Positions 9,129 to 18,045 of a stretch of DNA of 64,000 nucleotides are shown here, piece after piece. Source of the stretch: Candidatus Flexicrinis proximus (lineage in GTDB: Bacteria; Chloroflexota; Anaerolineae; Aggregatilineales; Phototrophicaceae); contig JADJQF010000003.1 of assembly GCA_016712885.1 (NCBI GenBank), positions 558,001-622,000 of the forward strand, given 5' to 3'. The translations under genes and the position numbers were made by a program. A model generated the notes under the pieces. That model had not been told where the DNA came from, searched no databases, and saw only the letters and a program-made list of their open reading frames with translations. The stretch's first letter is position 1, and each line of letters begins with the position of its first letter.

Positions 9129-10493
9129 ATGTCTCATCACGTCAATGTGATAGGCGGCGGTTTGGCCGGCTCAGAAGCGGCCTGGCAGCTTGCCCAGCGC
9201 GGTATTCGCGTTACGCTGTTTGAAATGCGGCCCGTCAAACCCACAGGGGCTCACGTGACTGACCGACTTGCCGAACTTGTGTGTTCGAATTCTCTAGGGT
9301 CGAAACTGCGTGATCGCGCAACCGGCGTATTGCTTTCCGAAATGCGGCTGATGCGTTCGAAGCTCATCGAGTGCGCCGAACAAGCAGCAGTTCCTGCCGG
9401 CGGGGCGTTGGCCGTAGACCGCGAGCTATTTGCGCAACTGGTTACGGATTCACTTGGCAATCATGAGCTGATCGACATCAAACGTGAGGAAGTAACCCGC
9501 ATACCAGAGGGACCTACGATCATTGCCACGGGTCCGCTGACATCACCTACCCTCGCGAGCGAGATAAAGGCACTTACGGGCGAATCGTATCTGTACTTTT
9601 ACGATGCGATTGCGCCGATAGTCGTCGCAGACAGCATCGATATGTCAGTCGCGTTTTCAGCCAGTCGCTATGACCGCGGTGACGACGATTACGTCAATTG
9701 CCCTCTGAACAAGGATGAGTACATCGCGTTCGTGTCGGCCATTAAAGGCGCCGAGGTCAGTGAACTGCGCGATTTTGAGCGTGAGGATCCGCAATTCTTC
9801 GAAGGCTGCGTGCCTATCGAGCAGTTAGCCGCGCGAGGTGACGAAACCCTCGCCTATGGGCCAATGAGACCTGTCGGATTGCGGGATCCACGAACGGGAA
9901 AGCGCCCTCATGCAATCGTGCAGCTGCGCCGTGACAATATCGCTGGCAGCCTGTACAACATCGTTGGATTCCAAACCAATCTCAAATGGGGCGACCAGGA
10001 ACGCGTATTACGGCTTATCCCCGGATTGCAGGATGCCGAATTTGTGAGAATGGGCCAGATGCACAGAAATACATTTATCAATGCCCCCATGCTGCTTGAG
10101 CCAACCATGGCATACCGCGGCCGCCCCGATCTGTTTTTCGCGGGTCAAATCACCGGGGTTGAAGGCTACGCCGGAAATATGGCAACAGGATTGCTGGCGG
10201 CGGTTAACATGACCCGTCTTCTCACCGGAAGAAGTCCGCTTGTTCTCCCTGAAACGTCAATGCTTGGTGCATTGGCCCACTATGTCTCGCATGCCGACCC
10301 CAAACGCTTTCAGCCGATGAAAGCCAATTTTGGAATTATGCCAGAGCTTAGCGACCGGGTCCGGAGCAAACGAGATCGCTATGGCTTGTATGCTGACCGA
10401 GCCCTTGATGACCTCCGTGGCGTGCTTATAGCATTGAATGATCCTTATCTTTACGACAGCATCCAACCCGCGGTATTTGAATCCAACCAGTAA
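9129..10493 (+). CDS. trmFO: tRNA (uracil-54 C5)-methyltransferase TrmFO, folate- and FAD-dependent
   Basis: Makes ribothymidine at position 54 of tRNA with methylenetetrahydrofolate as carbon donor. About 454 residues from the ATG at 9129; a GTG at 9120 is also in frame. The FAD-binding GxGxxG segment VIGGGLAGSEAAWQLA is at the N-terminus, followed by the family strings FEMRPVKPTGAHVTD and LVCSNSLGSKLRDRATG, then GGALAVDRE, CPLNKDEY, YGPMRPVGL, and GQITGVEGYAGNMATG near the end. These are diagnostic of TrmFO rather than the related GidA/MnmG. It is followed after 27 bases by the aminotransferase gene. Confidence 0.97.
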   Translation: MSHHVNVIGGGLAGSEAAWQLAQRGIRVTLFEMRPVKPTGAHVTDRLAELVCSNSLGSKLRDRATGVLLSEMRLMRSKLIECAEQAAVPAGGALAVDRELFAQLVTDSLGNHELIDIKREEVTRIPEGPTIIATGPLTSPTLASEIKALTGESYLYFYDAIAPIVVADSIDMSVAFSASRYDRGDDDYVNCPLNKDEYIAFVSAIKGAEVSELRDFEREDPQFFEGCVPIEQLAARGDETLAYGPMRPVGLRDPRTGKRPHAIVQLRRDNIAGSLYNIVGFQTNLKWGDQERVLRLIPGLQDAEFVRMGQMHRNTFINAPMLLEPTMAYRGRPDLFFAGQITGVEGYAGNMATGLLAAVNMTRLLTGRSPLVLPETSMLGALAHYVSHADPKRFQPMKANFGIMPELSDRVRSKRDRYGLYADRALDDLRGVLIALNDPYLYDSIQPAVFESNQ

Positions 10494-10520
10494 AAAGTCC
10501 TCACAGAAAGGTCAAAGGAA

Positions 10521-11696
10521 ATGCCTGCGCCTGCCGAACGCCTCTCAAGGCTCCCCGCATACCTGTTTGCCGTGATTGGCGACCGTCTCCGTGACATGCA
10601 GGCGGAAGGTATTGACGTGATTAGGCTTGACATCGGCAGTCCCGACGCGCCGCCGCCTGCGGCTGTTGTCGACAAACTCTATGATGCCGCCAGGAACCCA
10701 AGCAATCATGGATACTCCGGATATCGGGGACTCGGTCGGTTTCGCGAGGCAGTCGCCCGATACTATCTCCGCCGATTCAATGTTACGCTGGACCCGGGAA
10801 GTGAAGTTCTTCCACTCATCGGAAGTAAAGAGGGAATCGCAAACCTCTGCCTTGCCTATTGCGACAAGGGGGATGCCGCGCTTATCCCAAACATCGGGTA
10901 TCCGTCATATATGCAGGGCGCGCGACTTGCAGGAGCCGACATCGTATGGGTGCCCGCTGACGAGGAAACTGACTATCTGATGGACTTCGAACAGGTAAGC
11001 CCGAGCGATCGGCAGCGTTCGAAGATCGCTTGGGTCAATTACCCGAATAATCCAACCGGCGCCACGGCCGAACTGGATTTCTATACGAGGGCCGTCGAGT
11101 TCTGTGCCGGCAATGATGTGCTGCTGGCGTCAGACAATCCGTACTGCGAGGTCACTTACGACGGGTATAATGCTCCCAGCGTGATGCAGGTTGAGGGCGC
11201 AAAGGACATCAGTCTGGAATTCGTCTCGCTGTCCAAGAGCCACAATATGGCGGGCTGGCGAATTGGGGCTGCCGTTGGCAGCAAGAAACTGATCGATACA
11301 CTGCTAAAAGTAAAAAGTAATATCGATAGCGGTCACTTCAATGCGATTTATGAGGCTGCTGCATTCGCATTGGATAACACGCCGCAGAGTTGGATTGACG
11401 CTCGCAATGAAACATATCGCCTTCGGCGCGACAAACTCATGACCGTACTCCCGGAAGTCGGACTTCGTGCGCAAAACCCCAAGGCAACCTTGTATGTCTG
11501 GGCAACACCCGACAAGCTCAGTGCACGACAATATGTCCAGGAAGCTCTGGAGGTCGCGCATGTCTCATTGGCCCCGGGCGAAGGATATGGGCCGGGTGGC
11601 GTGGATTGGATTCGGTTTAGCGTGGGTATGACTGATGATCGCTTCGACGAGGCGCTCTCAAGATTAAAGGCATGGTACTCCTCAAAATATGCCTAA
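10521..11696 (+). CDS. Class I/II aminotransferase, DapL-like (LL-diaminopimelate aminotransferase type)
   Basis: A PLP-dependent fold-type I aminotransferase of 391 residues. The opening LPAYLFAVIGDRL, then DIGSPDAPPP, GYSGYRGLGRFREAVARYY, and GSKEGIANL are typical of the DapL/LL-DAP-aminotransferase subgroup. The PLP lysine is in SLSKSHNMAGWRIG (near 238), with the Asn and Asp/Tyr pocket residues in NYPNNPTGA and SDNPYCE. DapL makes LL-2,6-diaminopimelate directly from tetrahydrodipicolinate for lysine and peptidoglycan; Chloroflexota commonly use this route. The substrate is not certain, since DapL paralogues act on other amino acids. The end overlaps hflX by 8 bases. Confidence 0.85.
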   Translation: MPAPAERLSRLPAYLFAVIGDRLRDMQAEGIDVIRLDIGSPDAPPPAAVVDKLYDAARNPSNHGYSGYRGLGRFREAVARYYLRRFNVTLDPGSEVLPLIGSKEGIANLCLAYCDKGDAALIPNIGYPSYMQGARLAGADIVWVPADEETDYLMDFEQVSPSDRQRSKIAWVNYPNNPTGATAELDFYTRAVEFCAGNDVLLASDNPYCEVTYDGYNAPSVMQVEGAKDISLEFVSLSKSHNMAGWRIGAAVGSKKLIDTLLKVKSNIDSGHFNAIYEAAAFALDNTPQSWIDARNETYRLRRDKLMTVLPEVGLRAQNPKATLYVWATPDKLSARQYVQEALEVAHVSLAPGEGYGPGGVDWIRFSVGMTDDRFDEALSRLKAWYSSKYA

Positions 11697-13005
11697 CCAC
11701 TACGAGATCACACAGAACGAACCTGAGCGGGCAATCCTCGTTGCGGCAATGGAACGAGGCGCGCGCCCACTCATGACCCTTCAGGATTCTCTCTCGGAGT
11801 TGGCTCAGTTGGCTAGCACAGCCGGAATAGAGGTTGTTGGGCAGACAACTCAGATCGTGAAGCGCATTGACCCGGCAACCTATATGGGACCGGGTAAGCT
11901 GGAAGAAGTCCAGCAGCAAATGATCGAATCCAGTGCGAAACTACTGGTGTTTGATGATGAGCTCTCGCCGCGTCATCAGCGCGAGATCGAGGAACGACTC
12001 CGTCCTCAGATCGAAAACGTCAAAGTCATCGACCGCTCTGCGTTGATCCTCGACATATTCGCCCAGCACGCTCAAACACGAGAAGGTGCGCTGCAGGTCG
12101 AGCTTGCCCAGTATGAATACCGACTCCCAAGGCTCACAAGGCAGTGGACGCATTTGGCGCGCCAGGGAGGTGGTAAGGGATCGGCATCGGGGGTCGGTTT
12201 ACGCGGGCCGGGCGAGACGCAGCTCGAAGTCGATCGACGCGAAATGGCGCGCAAGATCACCAAGCTGAAATCGGACCTTGAGGCTGTTCGCGGTCACCGC
12301 AGTCGACAGCGCCAGCAGCGCAGCCGTACGGGAATACCAGTCATCGCGCTGGTTGGATATACCAATGCAGGCAAATCGACACTTCTAAATGCCTTGACCG
12401 ATGCTGACGCCTATGTGGCGGATCAGTTGTTCGCGACACTGGACCCAACAACACGCAAGCTCGAGCTTTCCTCAGGTCGACAGGCCGTTATTTCTGACAC
12501 GGTCGGATTCATCCAAAAACTGCCGACAACCTTGATTGCAGCGTTCCGGGCGACGCTTGAGGAAGTCGCTGAGGCCGACTTGCTGCTCCATGTCGTCGAC
12601 ATTTCCCATCCAAATGTCGAACAGCACTTCGAAGCGGTCGAAGACACGCTGGCTGAGATTGAAGTCCCCCCCATCCCACGGATCTTGGTCTACAATAAGT
12701 CAGACCGCTGGAACAGTAAAGAGCTTCCGATAAGGTTTGAGGAAGACGAGTATGTGACCAGCGTCCTGGTCAGTGCTGCGAAGCGCCAGGGTCTGGAAAA
12801 TCTCTTGAGTGCGATTGATCTGGGGCTGGCAACAGCACTAAGAACGCTGAAGCTAAGGCTTCCATACAACCGCGGCGATCTTGTGTCATTAACGTATGAA
12901 CAGGCAACCGTGCTGCAGCGTGACGACCGGGATGACGGCGTTTATCTGGTAGCTCGGATGCCCGCTGGTCTTGCCGAGCAGTTGAAGGAGCACCAAATCC
13001 GATGA
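11689..13005 (+). CDS. hflX: Ribosome-associated GTPase HflX
   Basis: A P-loop GTPase that splits stalled or hibernating 70S ribosomes. 438 residues. The N-terminal HflX domain (about 1-190) holds VFDDELSPRHQREIEE and the Gly-rich GPGETQLEVDRR. The G domain starts near 215 with G1 GYTNAGKSTLLN, the G2 Thr in LDPTTRKL, G3 DTVGFIQKLP, and G4 NKSD. It starts inside the aminotransferase gene (8-base overlap) and its own stop overlaps the start of the next small gene, so the three are translationally coupled. Confidence 0.96.
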   Translation: MPNHYEITQNEPERAILVAAMERGARPLMTLQDSLSELAQLASTAGIEVVGQTTQIVKRIDPATYMGPGKLEEVQQQMIESSAKLLVFDDELSPRHQREIEERLRPQIENVKVIDRSALILDIFAQHAQTREGALQVELAQYEYRLPRLTRQWTHLARQGGGKGSASGVGLRGPGETQLEVDRREMARKITKLKSDLEAVRGHRSRQRQQRSRTGIPVIALVGYTNAGKSTLLNALTDADAYVADQLFATLDPTTRKLELSSGRQAVISDTVGFIQKLPTTLIAAFRATLEEVAEADLLLHVVDISHPNVEQHFEAVEDTLAEIEVPPIPRILVYNKSDRWNSKELPIRFEEDEYVTSVLVSAAKRQGLENLLSAIDLGLATALRTLKLRLPYNRGDLVSLTYEQATVLQRDDRDDGVYLVARMPAGLAEQLKEHQIR

Positions 13006-13250
13006 TGAACAAGATTGACCAATCCAAGCGATTGGCTCGGATGCTTGATGTGACTTCAGCAGGGCTTGCGCGGCGCAGGGGCTTGCCGATCGTTATCGGG
13101 ATTCTGCTGGTCACTGTCGCGTTGATCCTGCAGCTGATTGGTTTCGCCGTAAACTCGCGTCCGCTTGACATTGCAGCCGCAATTGTCCACAGCATTGGCG
13201 TGTTGTTCGCTTTGATCGGACTCGCGATGGCTACCCCACTCGGGAAATAA
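13002..13250 (+). CDS. Small two-span membrane protein
   Basis: An unrecognised 82-residue protein. It has a basic N-terminal stretch (KRLARMLDVTSAGLARRR) followed by two hydrophobic segments (about 29-50 and 56-76). The start overlaps the hflX stop by four bases, so it is translated with hflX. A hairpin follows at 13266-13295. Its coupling with hflX suggests expression in the same conditions, but no function can be inferred. Confidence 0.7.
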   Translation: MMNKIDQSKRLARMLDVTSAGLARRRGLPIVIGILLVTVALILQLIGFAVNSRPLDIAAAIVHSIGVLFALIGLAMATPLGK

Positions 13251-13265
13251 CCTTCTTAAGTATAA

Positions 13266-13295
13266 AAACGCAACGCACGAATGGGCGCTGCGTTT
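13266..13295. terminator. Hairpin after the hflX unit
   Basis: AAACGCA-A-CGC (13266-13276) pairs with GCG-C-TGCGTTT (13285-13295), with one mismatch and an 8-base loop. The stem carries its own A and T runs but no long T tract follows, so it is a modest terminator between convergent genes. Confidence 0.5.
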
Positions 13296-13355
13296 GATGC
13301 CACAGATTGTCCGGAGTACTCCCGTTACTCTGAAAAGCTGCTAGGCGATTTCCGC

Positions 13356-14315
13356 CTACCCCTCTATCTGTGCCCAGTAAATCTCCGGCCGGAACAACGT
13401 GTGGACAAATAGCCGCATGTCGCTTGAAATCGTTAGGCCGGCAAGCGGCGCAGATAAGTCCGTGTAGAGTACGAGTTCAACCTGGTCGTTGTCACAGCCG
13501 CCGTTTTCAACGCAGTCACCGGGTTCAACCCGACCCACTACTCCCCGCGTACCGATCGCGTAGGCGAAGTACAGGTATCCGTCAGGTGCAAAGACTATAT
13601 TCGAGACGTTTTGCAGGCCGCGCACGAGGGGTTGTGGTTCTGCGATAGCGGTAGAGTCCATGTCTTCTCGATCCAGCCACTCAATCGCGCGCCGCGAACT
13701 GCCGCTGTTGGCGACATACACGCGAGTTTCGTCAAGCGCGACGCCCGTCGGCGAACGGAAGCCCGACGCTACAACCGAGACTTCGCCACCCCGACTTACT
13801 TTGAGCAGCTCCTCTGTTCCCAGACTCGTGACCAGAAATGTATCTTCATCCAGAAAGGTCATTCCCCACGGGCTGTTGAGATTTTCAGCGGCAGCACGGG
13901 GCGCACGCGCCTGAGTGACTGCAAGCAGGCGGCTCGTGTCGGCGTCTGGCACCCATAGGAAAGGCCGCCCATCAGCATCGCTCTCGACGTAAAGCGCGTG
14001 TCCGTTTCGGACGCCGCTGATGAATGTTATTGTTGATCCTGTTATGGCATCAACTTCATAGACAGTCCAGTCTCCCGTGCAGATTACGTAGAGCTTCTCA
14101 GCGAACCACAGCATGCCATTCGGTCGCTGAACATTACCAGTGATAACCGACAGATCCTCTTGGGTAAGGACATCGAACACACGCGGCGCGTCTTCTGGGG
14201 CTGCAGTCACTTCTACTGGCGAGGACTCGGCGGTTACCGTCGGTTCTAGTGTTGGCTTTGGCGTCTGCTGCAACAGCGCACCCAATAGCATCGCGGCGAA
14301 AACAATCAACGACAT
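13356..14315 (-). CDS. Secreted NHL/SMP-30-like beta-propeller protein
   Basis: A 319-residue exported protein. A short hydrophobic signal segment (MSLIVFAAMLLGALL) is followed by a Pro/Thr/Glu-rich linker to about residue 45, then a repeated beta-sheet domain with recurrent patterns such as VQRPNGMLWF, LNSPWGMTFL, FRSPTGVALDE and LQNVSNIVFAPDGYLYFAY. The spacing of about 45 residues and the P-x-G motif suggest a six-bladed propeller like NHL or SMP-30/gluconolaconase proteins. Two Cys near the end (GDCVENGGCDN) may form a disulfide or metal loop. It follows the HEAT-repeat gene by 15 bases. Role unknown. Confidence 0.7.
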   Translation of the reverse strand: MSLIVFAAMLLGALLQQTPKPTLEPTVTAESSPVEVTAAPEDAPRVFDVLTQEDLSVITGNVQRPNGMLWFAEKLYVICTGDWTVYEVDAITGSTITFISGVRNGHALYVESDADGRPFLWVPDADTSRLLAVTQARAPRAAAENLNSPWGMTFLDEDTFLVTSLGTEELLKVSRGGEVSVVASGFRSPTGVALDETRVYVANSGSSRRAIEWLDREDMDSTAIAEPQPLVRGLQNVSNIVFAPDGYLYFAYAIGTRGVVGRVEPGDCVENGGCDNDQVELVLYTDLSAPLAGLTISSDMRLFVHTLFRPEIYWAQIEG

Positions 14316-14330
14316 ACAGTGCGCTCCGTC

Positions 14331-15314
14331 TCAGTTCATCTCTTCAGGCGAGTCAAACCCAAATACGTATCCTGCGGATGCATTGGCATTATCCAGCGCA
14401 TCTTCAACGAGATCTGCGAGATCGTCGTCGCCTCCGTCCACTTGCTCAAGTAGCGCCTCAAGCACACGGACGGCTTCTTTTCCACCGATCTCGCCCAGCG
14501 CCCATACAGCTTCGCGCACGATTTCGCTGTCTTCTGCAAAGACCAGGCTAGATAGAGACCTGACAGCTTCCTGAAGGGAGAGTTCTCCGGCTGCGCGCGC
14601 GGCTTCGAACCTGTTCTCTGGGGCGCCTCGCTCCAATTCATGTATGATGAATTCTGTCCATTGGTCATCACCGCTGGAACCCATAGCGTTTATCGAAGCT
14701 GTCTTGAGTCGCGGATCATCGCCCCGGTAGGCTCGGCGGATTTCCTTTACGACCTGTTGGTTACTGCTGTTTCCGATAGATTCCAGCGCGCGTGCGCGCA
14801 CTTCGCTGGAGAGTCGAGTGTTTCGCAGGACTGAGAAGAGATAATCCACCACTGGTTCGACTGATTCAGCAGGAAGTTGGCCCAACTCGCCCTGCAATAT
14901 GAATGCGCCAAGTGCCTTCATTGCCACGGCCTGAACTTCTTCAGAAGGATCGTGCTGGGCCATCTCAAACAATGTGTTGAAATAGCCTGGCCCCTCTACA
15001 TACGCACAGAGGTCAATCGAAAGAGAGCGTACCAGTGCGTCGTCATCGTCGAGTGCCAGCATGCCGAAAAGGCTGTAGTCTGTCTCGAAGTCGGACTCCC
15101 CTGCCTCGATCAGCGCTCGTATCACATCGCGTTTGACATCAACGTCCAGCACGCGCCATACCGGCACAGTCGCAATGACTTGAGCCGGCTGAAGATCTGA
15201 CAGGCCACGCACAACTGTGGCAGGGATCATCTGTCCCGGCGCGAGCTGTGTCAGGATCGCCAGCACCTGTGGAAAACTCGGCGTGACGGGACGGATTTGT
15301 TCTTTGACACCCAT
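14331..15314 (-). CDS. HEAT-repeat protein
   Basis: A 327-residue soluble, acidic helical-repeat protein. At least five HEAT-like units can be seen from about residue 90 onward, for example VQAVAMKALGAF, VRARALESIGNSS, LKTASINAMGSSG, RFEAARAAGELS and VREAVWALGEIGG. The last unit is followed by an acidic tail (DGGDDDLADLVEDAL). Such proteins are scaffolds or, in the PBS-lyase-like subgroup, chromophore-related; nothing here points to phycobilins. The gene is 9 bases downstream of the site-2 protease gene and probably shares its transcript. Confidence 0.8.
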   Translation of the reverse strand: MGVKEQIRPVTPSFPQVLAILTQLAPGQMIPATVVRGLSDLQPAQVIATVPVWRVLDVDVKRDVIRALIEAGESDFETDYSLFGMLALDDDDALVRSLSIDLCAYVEGPGYFNTLFEMAQHDPSEEVQAVAMKALGAFILQGELGQLPAESVEPVVDYLFSVLRNTRLSSEVRARALESIGNSSNQQVVKEIRRAYRGDDPRLKTASINAMGSSGDDQWTEFIIHELERGAPENRFEAARAAGELSLQEAVRSLSSLVFAEDSEIVREAVWALGEIGGKEAVRVLEALLEQVDGGDDDLADLVEDALDNANASAGYVFGFDSPEEMN

Positions 15315-15323
15315 TAAAGTTTG

Positions 15324-16877
15324 CTACCTCGCTAACATGTTGGTGATGGGATCGCGAAGATCCTGCACAATGACCACGACACCCAGTGCCAAGAGAAACA
15401 TCATACCTGCGATCATGATGGCTTCTTCACGGCGCTGGGACAGCGGTTTCCCGCGCAGCATCTCAATGAGAATAAACAGGATTCGCCCGCCGTCGAGCGG
15501 AGGCAGCGGCAGCAGATTTGTTAGCCCCAAGGCGATATTGACCAAAGCGATGAAGTTGAGAATCTGATCGGGATTCCCTGACTCAATACTGCTTTGGAGG
15601 AATGTGCCGCCGATTTGACTGATACCTACAATACTGATGACTCTGTTCTCGCCTGGTGCCGCGTTTCCACTTAACAGCCGTGCCGGCAAGCCCAGGATCG
15701 CATCGAATACGGCCCGGAGTTGATTGAAGCCGTATGAAATCGCCTCACCTAAGGGAAGCGACTCAACATCACGCATGCCAAGCACAACAAAGGAAGCATT
15801 TAGCGCCGCCGATGTTGTCTGAGTCTCAACTCCTGCTCCCAAATATCCCTGCCCGGGCGCCGGAGCAGCCCGCGGTGTAATGGGAAGTGTTAGCCGTTCG
15901 CCGTTTCGGACGATGTCAATCGTGATAGGCTTACCAGCGTTGGCAGAATTGATCGCCTGAAGAATGTCAAAAGGCGTGGAAGTGTTTTCCAGACTCTCGC
16001 CATTCAGGCCTACAATCGAGTCGCCGGGGAGAATGCCGGAAGCCTCAGCAGGCGAACCCACCTGCACGTCATTAACAAGCAGACCGAACGTTGTGGAAAG
16101 AACTTCGCCGTCTACTGTGTCTGCGCTGAGTGTCAATTGGAGCTTCTGAGAGTCCAGATCGGTCTCTGGAAACCGAAGCACACCCAGGACGATGTCCTGA
16201 TCGGCGGCAGACTCTAGCGCCGTCAGGAATGCATCGGTGTCTGCAACCCGCTGATCATTGACGAGCTCGATCACATCGCCACGCAGCAGTCCTGCTTCAG
16301 CCAAGATGGAGTCTGGTCGGACGTCAGTGATTAGGAATCCTGCTCCAACCACCTGCTGCACACCAATCAGTCCAATAACTACAAACAGAACAAGTGCTGC
16401 TAGGATGTTGGCAATGGCACCCGCGGCCATGAAAAAGATACGTCCCAATGGCCGGGCTTCGTTTACAGTCTTTAGCCGTGTAAACCCGCGCTGGCGCAGT
16501 ACCTGCCGCTCATCTATCTCCTCAATCTCGGAAACAGATTCAGCCGACTCCCCTGCCAGACGTTTCTGAAGCGCCTCGCGTTCCTTCTCAGTCTGTTCCG
16601 CACTGAGGGTTCGAATCATGTCCTCGCCAAGCGGCCGAACAAAACCGCCCAGAGGGATAAGATTGAGGGTAAATTCTGTCTCGCGCCAGCGGAAGAGTTT
16701 GAGCAGTTTGGGCGGGTATCCGATTCCAAATTCCAGGATCGTGATTCCAACCCATCTCGCAGCCAGAAAGTGTCCAAACTCATGGACAATCACGGCTGGG
16801 ATGAGCACAAGCCCGAACGCAACCAGCGAGGACAGTAGGTCATTGCCGATCAGAAAATCAAACATCGAATTCTCCAT
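15324..16877 (-). CDS. rseP: RseP-type site-2 zinc metalloprotease with PDZ domains
   Basis: An intramembrane protease that cleaves membrane-bound regulators or leftover signal peptides. The zinc site VIVHEFGHFLAAR is near residue 30 in the first membrane span; the third zinc ligand lies in LPPLDGGRILF near 470. Two PDZ-like domains lie between: about 185-270 (GFLITDVRPDSILAEAGLL) and about 280-350 (GSPAEASGILPGDSIVGLNG). At 517 residues it is longer than typical because of an insert with charged residues (about 85-130). Met5 (ATG at 16863-16865) is an alternative start. It lies downstream of the decarboxylase gene on the same strand. Confidence 0.93.
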   Translation of the reverse strand: MENSMFDFLIGNDLLSSLVAFGLVLIPAVIVHEFGHFLAARWVGITILEFGIGYPPKLLKLFRWRETEFTLNLIPLGGFVRPLGEDMIRTLSAEQTEKEREALQKRLAGESAESVSEIEEIDERQVLRQRGFTRLKTVNEARPLGRIFFMAAGAIANILAALVLFVVIGLIGVQQVVGAGFLITDVRPDSILAEAGLLRGDVIELVNDQRVADTDAFLTALESAADQDIVLGVLRFPETDLDSQKLQLTLSADTVDGEVLSTTFGLLVNDVQVGSPAEASGILPGDSIVGLNGESLENTSTPFDILQAINSANAGKPITIDIVRNGERLTLPITPRAAPAPGQGYLGAGVETQTTSAALNASFVVLGMRDVESLPLGEAISYGFNQLRAVFDAILGLPARLLSGNAAPGENRVISIVGISQIGGTFLQSSIESGNPDQILNFIALVNIALGLTNLLPLPPLDGGRILFILIEMLRGKPLSQRREEAIMIAGMMFLLALGVVVIVQDLRDPITNMLAR

Positions 16878-16975
16878 GAGCCTGAGGCAACGATTCAGCC
16901 TCCGGTCGGATTCGGTTAGTATACCTGAGGAAAGTTGGAGATTTGTTGGAAGTCAACTTAATTCTTAGAGAGTCC

Positions 16976-17944
16976 TCAGGCGCTAACCTCCGCCCCGCCT
17001 CCTACAGATGCGCGCAATACACGCTCGACACCAGGAAGTTGAACGATGCGTTCGCCAAGTTCATCCGCATCGCTGGCAACACAAACACAGTGGACATTTG
17101 GTCCGGCATCCAAAGTATAACAGACGCGGAGCCCCTCAGAGCGCCAGCGTCGTACGGCATCCATTAGCACAAGCGAGCTCGGTCGCCAATAGAACAGGGG
17201 TGGTTTGCTGGTCATCATTACAGCGTGCATCATGTCTGAATCATGCTCCACAACCGAAGCAAACGACGCAAAGTCCCGTTCGAGCAGCGCTTGCCTGCAC
17301 ACATCAAGCCGCTGCGCTGCCGTCTTAACGCGTGCAGTCTGAAACTCACTCGTCGATGCGGATGTATGTCCTTCGCGCGAACCCACCTCTTTGTGCCCGG
17401 CGTGTACTATTGCTACCAGATCGACCAATCCCCAGTGATCGCGTGGAGCAATCGTAAAAGCAAATGATTCGGCGTGAGACAAGCCAGTCACCCATTCCAC
17501 GAATCCAGATGGCACCGATCGTGAAGCCGATCCCGACCCAAGGCGTGCCAGGCACGTGAGTTCACGTTCGCTTAACGCCGCGCCGGCGGCCGCGACAGCG
17601 GCAACTGTCAGAGCTGCGAACGAGGCTGCTGATGATGCGATTCCCGCACCCATAGGGAAGTTGTTTACCGAGTCCACGTGAGCGCTGTAGTTGATGTCAA
17701 GGCGCTTACGGAGTGCACTCAGGTGCTGACTGACTCGGTCCGTAGCACGTTCATCCGCACTCTGTCCATTGATGTTCAGGCTGTCACCCTGCTGTTCTGG
17801 ATGCCATTCAACCGTCGTTTCGGTATACAAACCATCCAAATTCATGCTGAGCGATGGGTTCGCCGGGAGACGAAGGCTCTCGTCGATATTGCCCCAGTAC
17901 TTAATAAACGCGATGTTTGAGTTTGCCGTCGCTGTCGCTCTCAT
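16976..17944 (-). CDS. Mevalonate (di)phosphate decarboxylase family, probably phosphomevalonate decarboxylase
   Basis: A GHMP-fold decarboxylase of 322 residues. Start chosen at MRATATANSNIAFIKYWG because the family begins here; nine more in-frame residues lie upstream. Motifs: NIAFIKYWG with the conserved Lys; GIASSAASFAAL phosphate loop near 105; the catalytic Arg in GSASRSVPSGFVEW; and the catalytic Asp in YTLDAGPNVH. The second basic residue of the IKYWGK motif, which contacts the substrate diphosphate in true diphosphomevalonate decarboxylases, is Asn here (YWGN). With isopentenyl phosphate kinase encoded just across the divergent promoter, the likely product is isopentenyl phosphate, as in Roseiflexus. 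A diphosphomevalonate substrate cannot be excluded. Confidence 0.85.
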   Translation of the reverse strand: MRATATANSNIAFIKYWGNIDESLRLPANPSLSMNLDGLYTETTVEWHPEQQGDSLNINGQSADERATDRVSQHLSALRKRLDINYSAHVDSVNNFPMGAGIASSAASFAALTVAAVAAAGAALSERELTCLARLGSGSASRSVPSGFVEWVTGLSHAESFAFTIAPRDHWGLVDLVAIVHAGHKEVGSREGHTSASTSEFQTARVKTAAQRLDVCRQALLERDFASFASVVEHDSDMMHAVMMTSKPPLFYWRPSSLVLMDAVRRWRSEGLRVCYTLDAGPNVHCVCVASDADELGERIVQLPGVERVLRASVGGGAEVSA

Positions 17945-17958
17945 TTTGCAGCCCTTTA

Positions 17959-17980
17959 CCTGACGCATCAAAACGTCAGG
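17959..17980. promoter_or_regulatory. Inverted repeat between divergent isoprenoid genes
   Basis: CCTGACG (17959-17965) and CGTCAGG (17974-17980) form a perfect 7-bp inverted repeat with an 8-base spacer. It lies between the decarboxylase start and the -35 box of the opposite unit, so it could be a shared operator. Confidence 0.4.
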
Positions 17981-17981
17981 A

Positions 17982-18009
17982 TTGTACCGGAATTAGCCTC
18001 GGATATAAT
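17982..18009 (+). promoter_or_regulatory. Promoter of the UbiA-mevalonate kinase-IPK unit
   Basis: TTGTAC (17982-17987) and TATAAT (18004-18009) with a 16-base spacer, 37 bases before the TTG start of the prenyltransferase gene. Confidence 0.6.
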
Positions 18010-18045
18010 GCCTGACAATATGTGCCCCACCTTTCGGAGGCTCGC

